DNA of 34,899 nucleotides, taken from assembly GCA_015057405.1 (NCBI GenBank), contig SVEK01000032.1:1-34899 (forward strand), given 5' to 3'. The notes beneath the pieces were generated by a model that was not told where the DNA came from, made no database searches, and worked only from the letters and a program-made list of their open reading frames with translations. This DNA comes from Lachnospiraceae bacterium (GTDB taxonomy: Bacteria > Bacillota > Clostridia > Lachnospirales > Lachnospiraceae). The position numbers were made by a program, and so were the translations under genes. Shown here piece after piece: positions 23,692 to 31,394 of the stretch (positions are counted from its first letter, which is position 1; every line of letters begins with the position of its first letter).

Positions 23692-25807
23692 AGATTTCGA
23701 ACAAGATGTCGCCGTATGTTGGTACCGGCCAAAAGCTTTTGTCTACGATCATTTCGAGTGCATCTATCGGAGTTCTGAGAGCGGTCATTGCTTCTCTGAT
23801 AACATCTCTGTAGTATACGGCAGATTCTTCGCCTTCGTTTTGGTGTTCGGCTTTTCCGGTTTTCTCGATAAGCTGACTTAGCGCATTTTGGGCATCGGCA
23901 AGAAGTGAGCTGGCTTTAATAAGCAAATCGTTTTGAACGGTTGTGGCGGCAGGTATTCCTGTGGCTTTTATTTCGTTGATTGATTTTGCGAGGCTGGTAC
24001 AGTACCTGATTATTGCAGGTATGTATAATTTTGAAGCCATTTCAATCATTGTAAGAGCTTCAATGTGAAGCATTTTTGAGTATGTTTCGTAATTGATTTC
24101 CTCTCTTGATTTGAGTTCTATTTCTGTGTATACGTTTTGTCTTTCGAACATGGCAATAACAGTAGGGTCGGTATAGTATTTTGTGGCATCTACCATTGTT
24201 TTTACATTAGGGAGTTCACGTTTTATAGCTTCTTCAACCCATTCGTCAGAGTAGCCGTTGCCATTAAATATTATGTTTTTGTTGTCTTTCAGAGTTGTTT
24301 GAATTGTCTTTTTTACGGCTGAAATAAATTCTTCGCCCTCAAGTCCTTCGATGTTTTTGTTCATGTTTTCAAGAGTATCAGCAACAATAGAATTAAGTAC
24401 TGTATTGGCTCCGGATACGGACATGGAAGAAGCAACCATTCTGAATTCAAATTTGTTTCCGGTGAATGCAAATGGTGATGTGCGGTTTCTGTCTGTTGCA
24501 TCTTTTCTAAAATTAGGCAGGGTTGTTACTCCTGTGTTCATTTTTTCACCACGAATGCTTGACGTAGCTTCACCATTTTCAATAATCTGGTCGACGATAT
24601 CCTCAAGCTGTTCGCCTAAAAATACGGATATGATAGCAGGAGGTGCCTCGTTAGCTCCAAGTCTGTGGTCGTTTCCTACATTGGAGGCTGACAAACGTAG
24701 AAGAGGGGCATAATCTTTAACTGCTTTTATTACTGCGCTTAGCATATATAAAAACATAAGGTTATTGTGAGGTTCTTTTCCCGGATCCAAAAGGTTAACG
24801 CCGGTGTCGGTAACAAGAGACCAGTTGTCATGTTTTCCGGAACCGTTAACACCTTCAAATGGTTTTTCGTGAAGGAGGCACTCAAGTCCGTGTCTTCTTG
24901 CTACTCTTTTCATTGTTTCCATTGTAAGTTGATTGTGGTCTGTAGCAATATTGGCAGTCGAATATATTGGTGCCATTTCATGCTGTGCAGGTGCCGCTTC
25001 ATTATGCTGTGTTTTTGCGAGTATTCCAAGTTTCCAAAGCTCAATATTGAGTTCTTTCATATATGAAGCAATTCTCTCGCGAATAGTACCAAAGTAATGG
25101 TCGTCAAGTTCCTGACCTTTAGGCGGCATTGCCCCAAAAAGGGTTCTGCCTGAGAAAATAAGGTCATCACGTTTGAGATATTTTTCTCTGTCAATTAAGA
25201 AATATTCCTGTTCCGGACCTACTGAACATTCAACTTTTTTTACATCTGTATATCCGAATAAATGTACCGTGTGAGTTGCCTGTTTGTTGATTGCTTCCAT
25301 AGAACGCAGTAGAGGAGTTTTCTTGTCAAGTGCTTCGCCGGTATATGAACAAAATGCAGTTGGTATACATAACGTTACTCCGGCAGCATCTTCTCTTAAA
25401 AATGCAGGAGATGTAATATCCCATGCTGTATATCCTCTTGCTTCAAATGTTGCGCGAAGTCCTCCTGACGGAAATGATGATGCATCAGGTTCTCCTTTTA
25501 TGAGCTCTTTTCCGGAGAATTCAAGTATTGCTTCGCTTGTAGAAGAAGCATTAAGAAATGAATCATGTTTTTCGGCAGTTATGCCTGTCATAGGCTGGAA
25601 CCAGTGTGAATAATGTGTTGCACCGTGCTCGACTGCCCATTCTTTCATTGCATGGGCAATGACGTTGGCAATAGTGATATCTAATTCGCCACCATTTTCA
25701 ACTATTTCCATAAAGGACGCATAAACCTTTTTTGGTAAACGCTCCTGCATAACGGCATCACTAAACACATCTGTAGCAAATACTTCTTTCAAAACGTTCT
25801 GTGCCAT
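23690..25807 (-). CDS. glnN: Glutamine synthetase type III
   Basis: A 705-residue cytosolic enzyme making glutamine from glutamate, ammonia and ATP. Length and motifs fit the large GS III class and not the 450-residue GS I: the N-terminal segment [19 protein letters not shown] (8-26), GPEQEYFL (197-204) with metal-binding acidic residues, NGSGKHDNW (321-329), the segment [18 protein letters not shown] (375-392) and RTSPFAFTG (442-450). A long helical C-terminal region follows, as in the class. A weak AAAGG precedes the ATG. It lies 52 bases after a D,D-carboxypeptidase gene on the same strand with no terminator between, so some read-through is likely; the gap also holds an AT-rich stretch with TATAAT, but no -35 box was recognised. 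GS III is common in Bacteroidetes, cyanobacteria and Clostridia. Confidence 0.97.
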   Translation of the reverse strand: MAQNVLKEVFATDVFSDAVMQERLPKKVYASFMEIVENGGELDITIANVIAHAMKEWAVEHGATHYSHWFQPMTGITAEKHDSFLNASSTSEAILEFSGKELIKGEPDASSFPSGGLRATFEARGYTAWDITSPAFLREDAAGVTLCIPTAFCSYTGEALDKKTPLLRSMEAINKQATHTVHLFGYTDVKKVECSVGPEQEYFLIDREKYLKRDDLIFSGRTLFGAMPPKGQELDDHYFGTIRERIASYMKELNIELWKLGILAKTQHNEAAPAQHEMAPIYSTANIATDHNQLTMETMKRVARRHGLECLLHEKPFEGVNGSGKHDNWSLVTDTGVNLLDPGKEPHNNLMFLYMLSAVIKAVKDYAPLLRLSASNVGNDHRLGANEAPPAIISVFLGEQLEDIVDQIIENGEATSSIRGEKMNTGVTTLPNFRKDATDRNRTSPFAFTGNKFEFRMVASSMSVSGANTVLNSIVADTLENMNKNIEGLEGEEFISAVKKTIQTTLKDNKNIIFNGNGYSDEWVEEAIKRELPNVKTMVDATKYYTDPTVIAMFERQNVYTEIELKSREEINYETYSKMLHIEALTMIEMASKLYIPAIIRYCTSLAKSINEIKATGIPAATTVQNDLLIKASSLLADAQNALSQLIEKTGKAEHQNEGEESAVYYRDVIREAMTALRTPIDALEMIVDKSFWPVPTYGDILFEI

Positions 25808-25859
25808 AATAATATATCCAACCTTTCATTATAAAAATACAATACTTTATATCTTACAT

Positions 25860-27224
25860 TTAAGAAAGAAGTGTGTCAATAATAAACATAAAATAATCCT
25901 TGTAAGAGTACTCACGTGCTGAGTTGGCAGCTGTAATTGGGTATTGGGCAACGATATTATCATTTACAATAAGATGAGCCAATCCCATTGTTGTGCCTGT
26001 TTCAATTGGAGCAACTGCTTTTTGTGGCAATTCAAAGCTAAGATATATGTTATCTGATGATGATACAGGTAATGTGTACGTTCCTTCACAGTACAGATTA
26101 ATGATTTTGTCAGCGCTATTACTTTGATTTAGTTCGTTAATAACGGGTAGCGGTTGAAGAGAAATAGGACCATTAAGGATTGTTTCAAGTTGGTAGTTGT
26201 TGAATCCGTAGTCCATAAGTTTACATGTGTCGGACCATTTGTACGATTTATTTGGAGGCCATCCACTGGCAAGTACTGCAGATACAAGAGTCATGTTGTT
26301 TTGTTTTGCAGCCCCTACAAAGCAATAACCCGCTTTACCTGTAAAGCCGGTTTTTATTCCGATGGCTCCTTTGTACATGCCAAGAAATGCATCATGATTA
26401 TTTACCGTAAAAGAACGTTTACCTGACAACTCATTAAAATTGTAAGAAGGCGTTTGGATTATCTTGATAAATTCAGGATTGTTTATAGCATATGCAGCTA
26501 TAAGACATAAGTCTGAAGCGGTAGAATGGTGATTGTCTTTGTCGAGTCCGTTAGGAGTCACAAAACAAGTATCTTTACATCCAAGAATTGCAGCCTTTTC
26601 GTTCATCAATTTTGCAAAATTATCCACGGACCCGCCGATATGTTCTGCAATAGCAACAGCGGTGTCATTATGTGATTCAAGCATGAGAGAGTATAATAGG
26701 TCATTTAATTTATACTGTTCGTTTTCACATATGTTTAGCTGCACATCCGGCATGCTTGATGCATATCGTGATATTTTGACGATATCATTTGGATTGCCCA
26801 GTTCTAATGCCAGTATACAAGTCATAATCTTTGTTGTGCTTGCCATGGGAAGTGGTTTGTCGGCATCCTTACTATATAATACGCGCCCTGAAAAAGTATC
26901 CATCAGACATGCTGAATTTGCATATAGATTTTTTATGATGTTACTTGGCTTACCGGCAATTCCTGAAATATTATTATCGTTATTTGTACTGTTGGCAGTA
27001 TTGCTATTGATAATACTGTTAATGTTTGAATTGATGTCTCCCGAATGGTCAGTTCCCTGCTCGTTTGGAATATTTCCTTTGATTGGGATAGTTACCGGAT
27101 TAGGGACTGTTATTTGTGGTTGACGCAAATTGTTAATGATAATATTGTATTTGGACATTTCGTTTGCTGAGAGAATAATAATTGATAAGGATACACACAG
27201 TATGCTAAGTATTTTCTTTATCAT
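25860..27224 (-). CDS. D-alanyl-D-alanine carboxypeptidase (S11 family, DacF-like)
   Basis: A 454-residue penicillin-binding carboxypeptidase trimming the terminal D-Ala from peptidoglycan stem peptides outside the membrane. An N-terminal hydrophobic stretch (3-20) is a signal peptide or anchor. An Asn/Ser-rich linker (about 55-95) precedes the catalytic domain, which shows the three active-site motifs: STTK with nucleophile Ser129, SHN at 184-186 and KTG at 291-293. A C-terminal beta domain (about 350-440) follows, ending in the amphipathic segment SYKDYFMFIIDTLLS that may touch the membrane. The long Asn-rich linker is unusual for the family. AAAGG precedes the ATG. It is divergent from the decarboxylase operon and upstream of glnN. 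Confidence 0.92.
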   Translation of the reverse strand: MIKKILSILCVSLSIIILSANEMSKYNIIINNLRQPQITVPNPVTIPIKGNIPNEQGTDHSGDINSNINSIINSNTANSTNNDNNISGIAGKPSNIIKNLYANSACLMDTFSGRVLYSKDADKPLPMASTTKIMTCILALELGNPNDIVKISRYASSMPDVQLNICENEQYKLNDLLYSLMLESHNDTAVAIAEHIGGSVDNFAKLMNEKAAILGCKDTCFVTPNGLDKDNHHSTASDLCLIAAYAINNPEFIKIIQTPSYNFNELSGKRSFTVNNHDAFLGMYKGAIGIKTGFTGKAGYCFVGAAKQNNMTLVSAVLASGWPPNKSYKWSDTCKLMDYGFNNYQLETILNGPISLQPLPVINELNQSNSADKIINLYCEGTYTLPVSSSDNIYLSFELPQKAVAPIETGTTMGLAHLIVNDNIVAQYPITAANSAREYSYKDYFMFIIDTLLS

Positions 27225-27252
27225 AAATTGACCTTTGGATAGAGAATTGTTT

Positions 27253-27266
27253 CATATTATAATATG
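27253..27266 (-). promoter_or_regulatory. Perfect AT palindrome containing TATAAT upstream of the carboxypeptidase gene
   Basis: CATATTATAATATG is a perfect 14-base palindrome 29 bases upstream of the start codon and contains a TATAAT -10 box on both strands. No -35 box at suitable spacing was recognised on the - strand, so promoter status is tentative. Confidence 0.3.
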
Positions 27267-27317
27267 TATCGTTTGGTAACGTTATGATAATAAAGAAGTA
27301 ATAGCGAATGTAAATTT

Positions 27318-27335
27318 TTGTTAAATAATTAACAA
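27318..27335. promoter_or_regulatory. Perfect Rex (NADH-responsive repressor) operator
   Basis: TTGTTAAATAATTAACAA matches the clostridial Rex consensus TTGTTAA-N4-TTAACAA at every fixed position. It lies in the 243-base divergent region between the carboxypeptidase and the carboxyltransferase operon. Rex binds when NADH is low and leaves when NADH rises. The box lies 54 bases upstream of the best + strand -35 box, so the exact way it would act is open. Confidence 0.7.
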
Positions 27336-27388
27336 TATACAGTCAAATTGATATGTGAATTTTGAATTGTCTGACTTTTTTTAGGGTA

Positions 27389-27417
27389 TTGCTTTTTTTC
27401 GATAAAAGATATAGAAT
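27389..27417 (+). promoter_or_regulatory. Candidate promoter of the carboxyltransferase/sodium-pump operon
   Basis: TTGCTT (27389-27394) and TAGAAT (27412-27417) are 17 bases apart, 51 bases before the start codon. GGAGGG lies before the ATG at 27468. Confidence 0.5.
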
Positions 27418-27467
27418 ATAGCCTGAGAAATATTGGTATTATAAATTATATATTTGGAGGGCTGATA

Positions 27468-28817
27468 ATGAGCAATGCAACAAAATTGTCAGCAAGAGAC
27501 AGAATCAATGCTCTTGTAGACGCAAACAGTTTTGTTGAAATCGGTGCACTCGTTACTAAGAGAAGCACAGATTTTAACATGCAGGAAAAGTCAGTTCCTG
27601 GTGACGGTGTCATAACAGGATACGGCTTAGTTGATGGCAGTGTTGTCTATGTGTATAGTCAGGACGCTACTGCTATGGGTGGTTCCATCGGTGAGATGCA
27701 CGCCCGCAAAATTTGCAACATGTATGATATGGCTATTAAGGCCGGAGCACCTGTTGTAGGAATTATTGATTGTGCAGGATTCCGTCTTCAGGAATCTGTT
27801 GATGCACTTGCAGGATTTGGTAGCATCTTTGCTAAGCAGGCAGAGGCATCAGGAGTTATTCCACAGATTTCAGCAGTAGTTGGAACATGTGGTGGTGGAG
27901 TTGCTGTTTCATCAGTTATGAGCGACTTTACATTTATGGAAGCCGGAGCAAAACTTTTCGTGAATTCACCTAATGCTATTGCAGGTAATTATGTTGAAAA
28001 GTGTGATACTAGTTCCGCTGCTTTCCAGAGCACTGCTAATACAGTAGATTTTGTATGTGAAGGCGAAGAAGCATTATTTGAGCAGATGAGAGATTTCATC
28101 ACAATGATTCCTGCTAATTGCGAGGATATGGCAATCAGTGATTGTGAAGATGATCTTAATCGTCTTGTTCCTGAGTTCGCGGCAGATATGGCAGACCCAG
28201 CTAAGGCTCTTGCAGATATTTCAGACAACAACGAGTTTATTGAAGTTAAAGCCGGATATGCTAAAGAGATGGTGACAGGTTTCATTAAGCTTAACGGTAT
28301 TACAGTTGGTGCTGTTGCTAACAGAGCTGCTGAACTTGGCGAAGATGGTAAAGCAACAGTTAAGTATGATACAGTTCTTACAACAGCCGGTTGTGGTAAG
28401 GCTGAAGACTTTATTGGATATTGTGATGCGTTTGGAATTCCGGTTCTCTCATTAACCAATGTTACAGGTTATGCTGCAACAATGGATGAAGAGAAGACTG
28501 TTGCGGCTGCAGCAGCAAAACTTACAGCTGCATTTGCATGTGCAGATGTTCCTAAAGTAAACCTTATTACAGGTAGTGCTTACGGAAGTGCTTACATCAC
28601 AATGAATTCTAAACATATCGGAGCAGATATGGTATTTGCCCTTAGCGATGCTAAGGTTGGTACTATGGATGCAACGCTTATGGCTAAAATTGTTGATACA
28701 GAAGCCGGCATGGAAGGAAGTCTTGAGGCAGCTGCCAAGAGAGGTTATGTTGATACAATTATTGATGCACAGGCAGTTCGTAAGCAGCTTGTTTATGCAT
28801 TAGAGATGTTATATTAA
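27468..28817 (+). CDS. Divergent PccB/MmdA-like carboxyltransferase subunit
   Basis: A 449-residue crotonase-fold carboxyltransferase, about 60-80 residues shorter than usual PccB/MmdA/12S subunits. The family start (LSARDRINALVDANSFVEIG) and the segment GDGVITGYG are clear. In sodium-pump decarboxylases and transcarboxylase this subunit moves CO2 between an acyl-CoA and biotin. Several hallmark positions differ: the usual GGAR of the first oxyanion region is AGFR (103-106), CAGGA is CGGGV (141-145), and the usual PGF-x-PG in the second half is TGYAAT (333-338), while AYGSAY (371-376) keeps part of the usual KAYGGAY. The acyl substrate therefore cannot be assigned. First gene of a five-gene operon in the order of the Veillonella mmd operon; 18 bases precede the next gene. 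Confidence 0.85.
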   Translation: MSNATKLSARDRINALVDANSFVEIGALVTKRSTDFNMQEKSVPGDGVITGYGLVDGSVVYVYSQDATAMGGSIGEMHARKICNMYDMAIKAGAPVVGIIDCAGFRLQESVDALAGFGSIFAKQAEASGVIPQISAVVGTCGGGVAVSSVMSDFTFMEAGAKLFVNSPNAIAGNYVEKCDTSSAAFQSTANTVDFVCEGEEALFEQMRDFITMIPANCEDMAISDCEDDLNRLVPEFAADMADPAKALADISDNNEFIEVKAGYAKEMVTGFIKLNGITVGAVANRAAELGEDGKATVKYDTVLTTAGCGKAEDFIGYCDAFGIPVLSLTNVTGYAATMDEEKTVAAAAAKLTAAFACADVPKVNLITGSAYGSAYITMNSKHIGADMVFALSDAKVGTMDATLMAKIVDTEAGMEGSLEAAAKRGYVDTIIDAQAVRKQLVYALEMLY

Positions 28818-28835
28818 TATGTAAGGAGAGGCATT

Positions 28836-29768
28836 ATGAAAAAAAGACTATTAGCAATACTTTCTATCATTGCCTGTTTAAGTTTTGGTATATCCGGTCC
28901 GGTTAATAGCGCTATTGCTACTGCAGCTCCTGAAGCAAAAACAGCAGATTCAGCAGATGCTGAAAATGGTGTAGATGCAATTGATGCATCCGAAGAAACT
29001 ACAGATGATTCTTCAGATATGGATGCAATGATGGAGCAGTATAAGCAGCAGTATATTAGTCAGATAGGAATGCTGCTTGATGACTTTGTAGAAGCATGGG
29101 CAACCGGAAGTCAGAAAAAAGTTGATATTGCTACTATTAAGTTAGAAGTTCAGGGCATTGGAGTAACATATGACCTTAGCGAAGAAGAATATGAGACTAT
29201 GATTGCTGACGCAGGTGAAGCAGAGACTTTTGGTGAAGTGAAAGGTGATTTGTCAGATGACTTTACTTCAGGTACTTTCACAAAAACTGTAAAGTTCACC
29301 AATAAAGAATTCACATTTAAGCTTGATTTCTCAAGTGATATGGCAACATATACCAATGCTGCTTTCACTGTTACTGAAGGAGATGCAGAGGCTGCTGCGC
29401 AGGCAGGTACTGAAGGAGATGCAGATTCTGAAGCGACAAAAAGTGAGGATGGAAGTTTCTTAAAAGCAGGACTTAATACACTGATGGGAATGGGCGTAGT
29501 ATTCGCAGTTCTTATATTTATCTCATTCATCATTTCATTGTTTAAGTTGTTTGGTAAAATTGGCAATAAGTCTGATAAAAAGGCTGAAGCGGTTGCTTCT
29601 GATGTTGCGCCTGCCCCGGTTGCTGAACCTGTTTCAGATAACAGTGAAGAGATTGCAGCTGTTATTGCAGCAGCTATTGCAGCATATGAAGAAGATGAGG
29701 AAGGTGCATATGATGCACCGGCTGACGGACTTTATGTTCGTTCAATTAAAAAAAGAGGATTTTGTTAA
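28836..29768 (+). CDS. OadG/MmdD-like membrane subunit with large extracytoplasmic domain
   Basis: A 310-residue protein. A signal-like N-terminus (1-30) and acidic segment lead to an extracytoplasmic domain (about 60-185), then a single transmembrane helix (214-238), an Ala/Pro/Val-rich linker (250-268), and a short cytoplasmic tail (EEIAAVIAAAIAAYEE, ending in VRSIKKRGFC) that is the recognisable OadG/MmdD-type end. Classic gamma/delta subunits are only about 80-120 residues with one helix; they hold the carboxyltransferase on the membrane beta subunit. The exported domain of about 125 residues is an addition whose fold I cannot name with confidence. AGGAG precedes the ATG. Confidence 0.75.
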   Translation: MKKRLLAILSIIACLSFGISGPVNSAIATAAPEAKTADSADAENGVDAIDASEETTDDSSDMDAMMEQYKQQYISQIGMLLDDFVEAWATGSQKKVDIATIKLEVQGIGVTYDLSEEEYETMIADAGEAETFGEVKGDLSDDFTSGTFTKTVKFTNKEFTFKLDFSSDMATYTNAAFTVTEGDAEAAAQAGTEGDADSEATKSEDGSFLKAGLNTLMGMGVVFAVLIFISFIISLFKLFGKIGNKSDKKAEAVASDVAPAPVAEPVSDNSEEIAAVIAAAIAAYEEDEEGAYDAPADGLYVRSIKKRGFC

Positions 29769-29805
29769 AATTCATATTATTTGATTATTTAAGGAGGATA
29801 TATTA

Positions 29806-30168
29806 ATGAAGACTTATACAATAACAGTTAATGGTAATGTTTATGATGTAACAGTTGAGGCTGGTGAAGGTGGTGCTCCGGTAGCAACTCCTAAAGCAGC
29901 AGCTCCTAAAGCTGCACCTGCTGCAAAGGCAGCTGCACCTGCAGGCGCTCAGGGTGGTGTAAAGGTTAACGCACCAATGCCTGGTAAGATTCTTGCTGTT
30001 AAAGCAAGCGCAGGACAGGCTGTTAAGAAAGGTGACGTTCTTCTGATTCTTGAAGCTATGAAGATGGAAAATGAAGTAGTTGCACCGCAGGATGGTACAG
30101 TTGCAAGCATTAACGTATCAGAAGGCGCTTCAGTAGAGTCCGGAGACGTTTTGGCTACACTTAACTAA
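29806..30168 (+). CDS. Biotin carboxyl carrier protein (MmdC/1.3S-like)
   Basis: A 120-residue carrier that shuttles the carboxyl group on biotin between carboxyltransferase and decarboxylase. An N-terminal beta segment (1-20), an Ala/Pro/Lys-rich flexible linker (22-50) and a biotinyl domain (51-120) with EAMKMEN, biotin on Lys86. Size and layout match the 1.3S subunit of Propionibacterium transcarboxylase and MmdC. AGGAGG lies upstream of the ATG. It is the only biotin carrier in the operon, so both carboxyltransferase subunits presumably use it. Confidence 0.95.
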   Translation: MKTYTITVNGNVYDVTVEAGEGGAPVATPKAAAPKAAPAAKAAAPAGAQGGVKVNAPMPGKILAVKASAGQAVKKGDVLLILEAMKMENEVVAPQDGTVASINVSEGASVESGDVLATLN

Positions 30169-30204
30169 TTTTTGGCTACTTATTAATCCGGGAGGTAATA
30201 TTAC

Positions 30205-31371
30205 ATGGAATATGTATCGAGTACTTTAAATAATCTGTTTCATCAGACTGCTTTTCTTAGCCTTGGCTGGGGAAACTATCTTATGATTGCAGTAGCATGT
30301 CTTTTCCTGTATCTGGCTATTAAGAAAGGATATGAACCGCTTTTGCTTGTACCGATTGCTTTTGGTATGCTTTTGGTTAATATCTATCCTGACATTATGG
30401 CAGAGGGTGTTAACGGACATGGTGAGGGATTATTCCACTTCTTCTTCAGACTTGATGAGTGGTCAATTCTTCCTTCTCTTATTTTCCTTGGAGTAGGTGC
30501 GATGACAGACTTTGGTCCTCTTATCGCCAATCCAAAGAGCTTCCTTCTTGGAGCAGCTGCACAGTTTGGTATTTTTACTGCGTATCTTCTTGCTATCGGA
30601 ATGAATGTAATATGGCCGGTTCTTGATTTCAATGATAAAGCAGCAGCAGCTATTTCAATTATCGGTGGAGCTGACGGTCCTACATCAATCTTCCTTGCTG
30701 GTAAGCTTGGACAGACTGCTTTGCTTGGACCAATTGCAGTGGCAGCATATTCATATATGTCACTTGTTCCAATTATCCAGCCACCGATTATGAAGTTATT
30801 TACAACTGAAAAAGAACGTAAAATCAAGATGGAACAGCTTCGTCCTGTATCTAAACTTGAGAAGATTCTTTTCCCTGTTATCGTTACAATCGTAGTTGTA
30901 ATGATTCTTCCGACAACAGCACCACTTATTGGTATGCTTATGCTTGGTAACCTCTTCAAAGAGTGTGGAGTTGTTAAGCAGCTTGCTGAGACTGCTTCCA
31001 ATGCACTTATGTATATTGTAGTTATTCTTCTTGGTACATCAGTAGGAGCTACTACAAGTGCAGAAGCGTTCCTTAAGCCTACAACACTTGCTATTGTAGT
31101 GCTTGGTCTTGTAGCATTTGCCGTTGGTACTGCGGCCGGTGTATTATTTGGTAAATTAATGTGTTATATGACAAAAGGTAAGGTTAACCCGCTTATTGGT
31201 TCTGCCGGTGTATCAGCCGTTCCTATGGCTGCCCGTGTATCACAGAAGGTTGGTTCAGAAGCTGATCCTACTAACTTCCTTCTTATGCATGCGATGGGAC
31301 CTAACGTTGCCGGAGTTATCGGTACTGCAGTTGCAGCCGGTGTATTCATGGCTATATTTGGAGTACAATAA
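30205..31371 (+). CDS. oadB: Sodium-translocating decarboxylase beta subunit
   Basis: A 388-residue integral membrane protein with roughly ten hydrophobic segments. It decarboxylates carboxybiotin and pumps Na+ outward. The conserved segment GGADGPTSIF is at 154-163 with Asp157, which corresponds to the essential Asp203 of the Klebsiella oxaloacetate decarboxylase beta subunit; the conserved MGPNVAGVIGTAVAAG segment (364-379) contains the Asn that corresponds to Asn373. Length is slightly short of the Klebsiella protein (433) but includes both functional regions. GGGAGG precedes the ATG, 36 bases after the carrier gene. The same subunit serves oxaloacetate, methylmalonyl-CoA, malonate and glutaconyl-CoA pumps, so it does not reveal the substrate. 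Confidence 0.95.
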   Translation: MEYVSSTLNNLFHQTAFLSLGWGNYLMIAVACLFLYLAIKKGYEPLLLVPIAFGMLLVNIYPDIMAEGVNGHGEGLFHFFFRLDEWSILPSLIFLGVGAMTDFGPLIANPKSFLLGAAAQFGIFTAYLLAIGMNVIWPVLDFNDKAAAAISIIGGADGPTSIFLAGKLGQTALLGPIAVAAYSYMSLVPIIQPPIMKLFTTEKERKIKMEQLRPVSKLEKILFPVIVTIVVVMILPTTAPLIGMLMLGNLFKECGVVKQLAETASNALMYIVVILLGTSVGATTSAEAFLKPTTLAIVVLGLVAFAVGTAAGVLFGKLMCYMTKGKVNPLIGSAGVSAVPMAARVSQKVGSEADPTNFLLMHAMGPNVAGVIGTAVAAGVFMAIFGVQ

Positions 31372-31394
31372 ATAATATTTTATAGGAGGAATAT

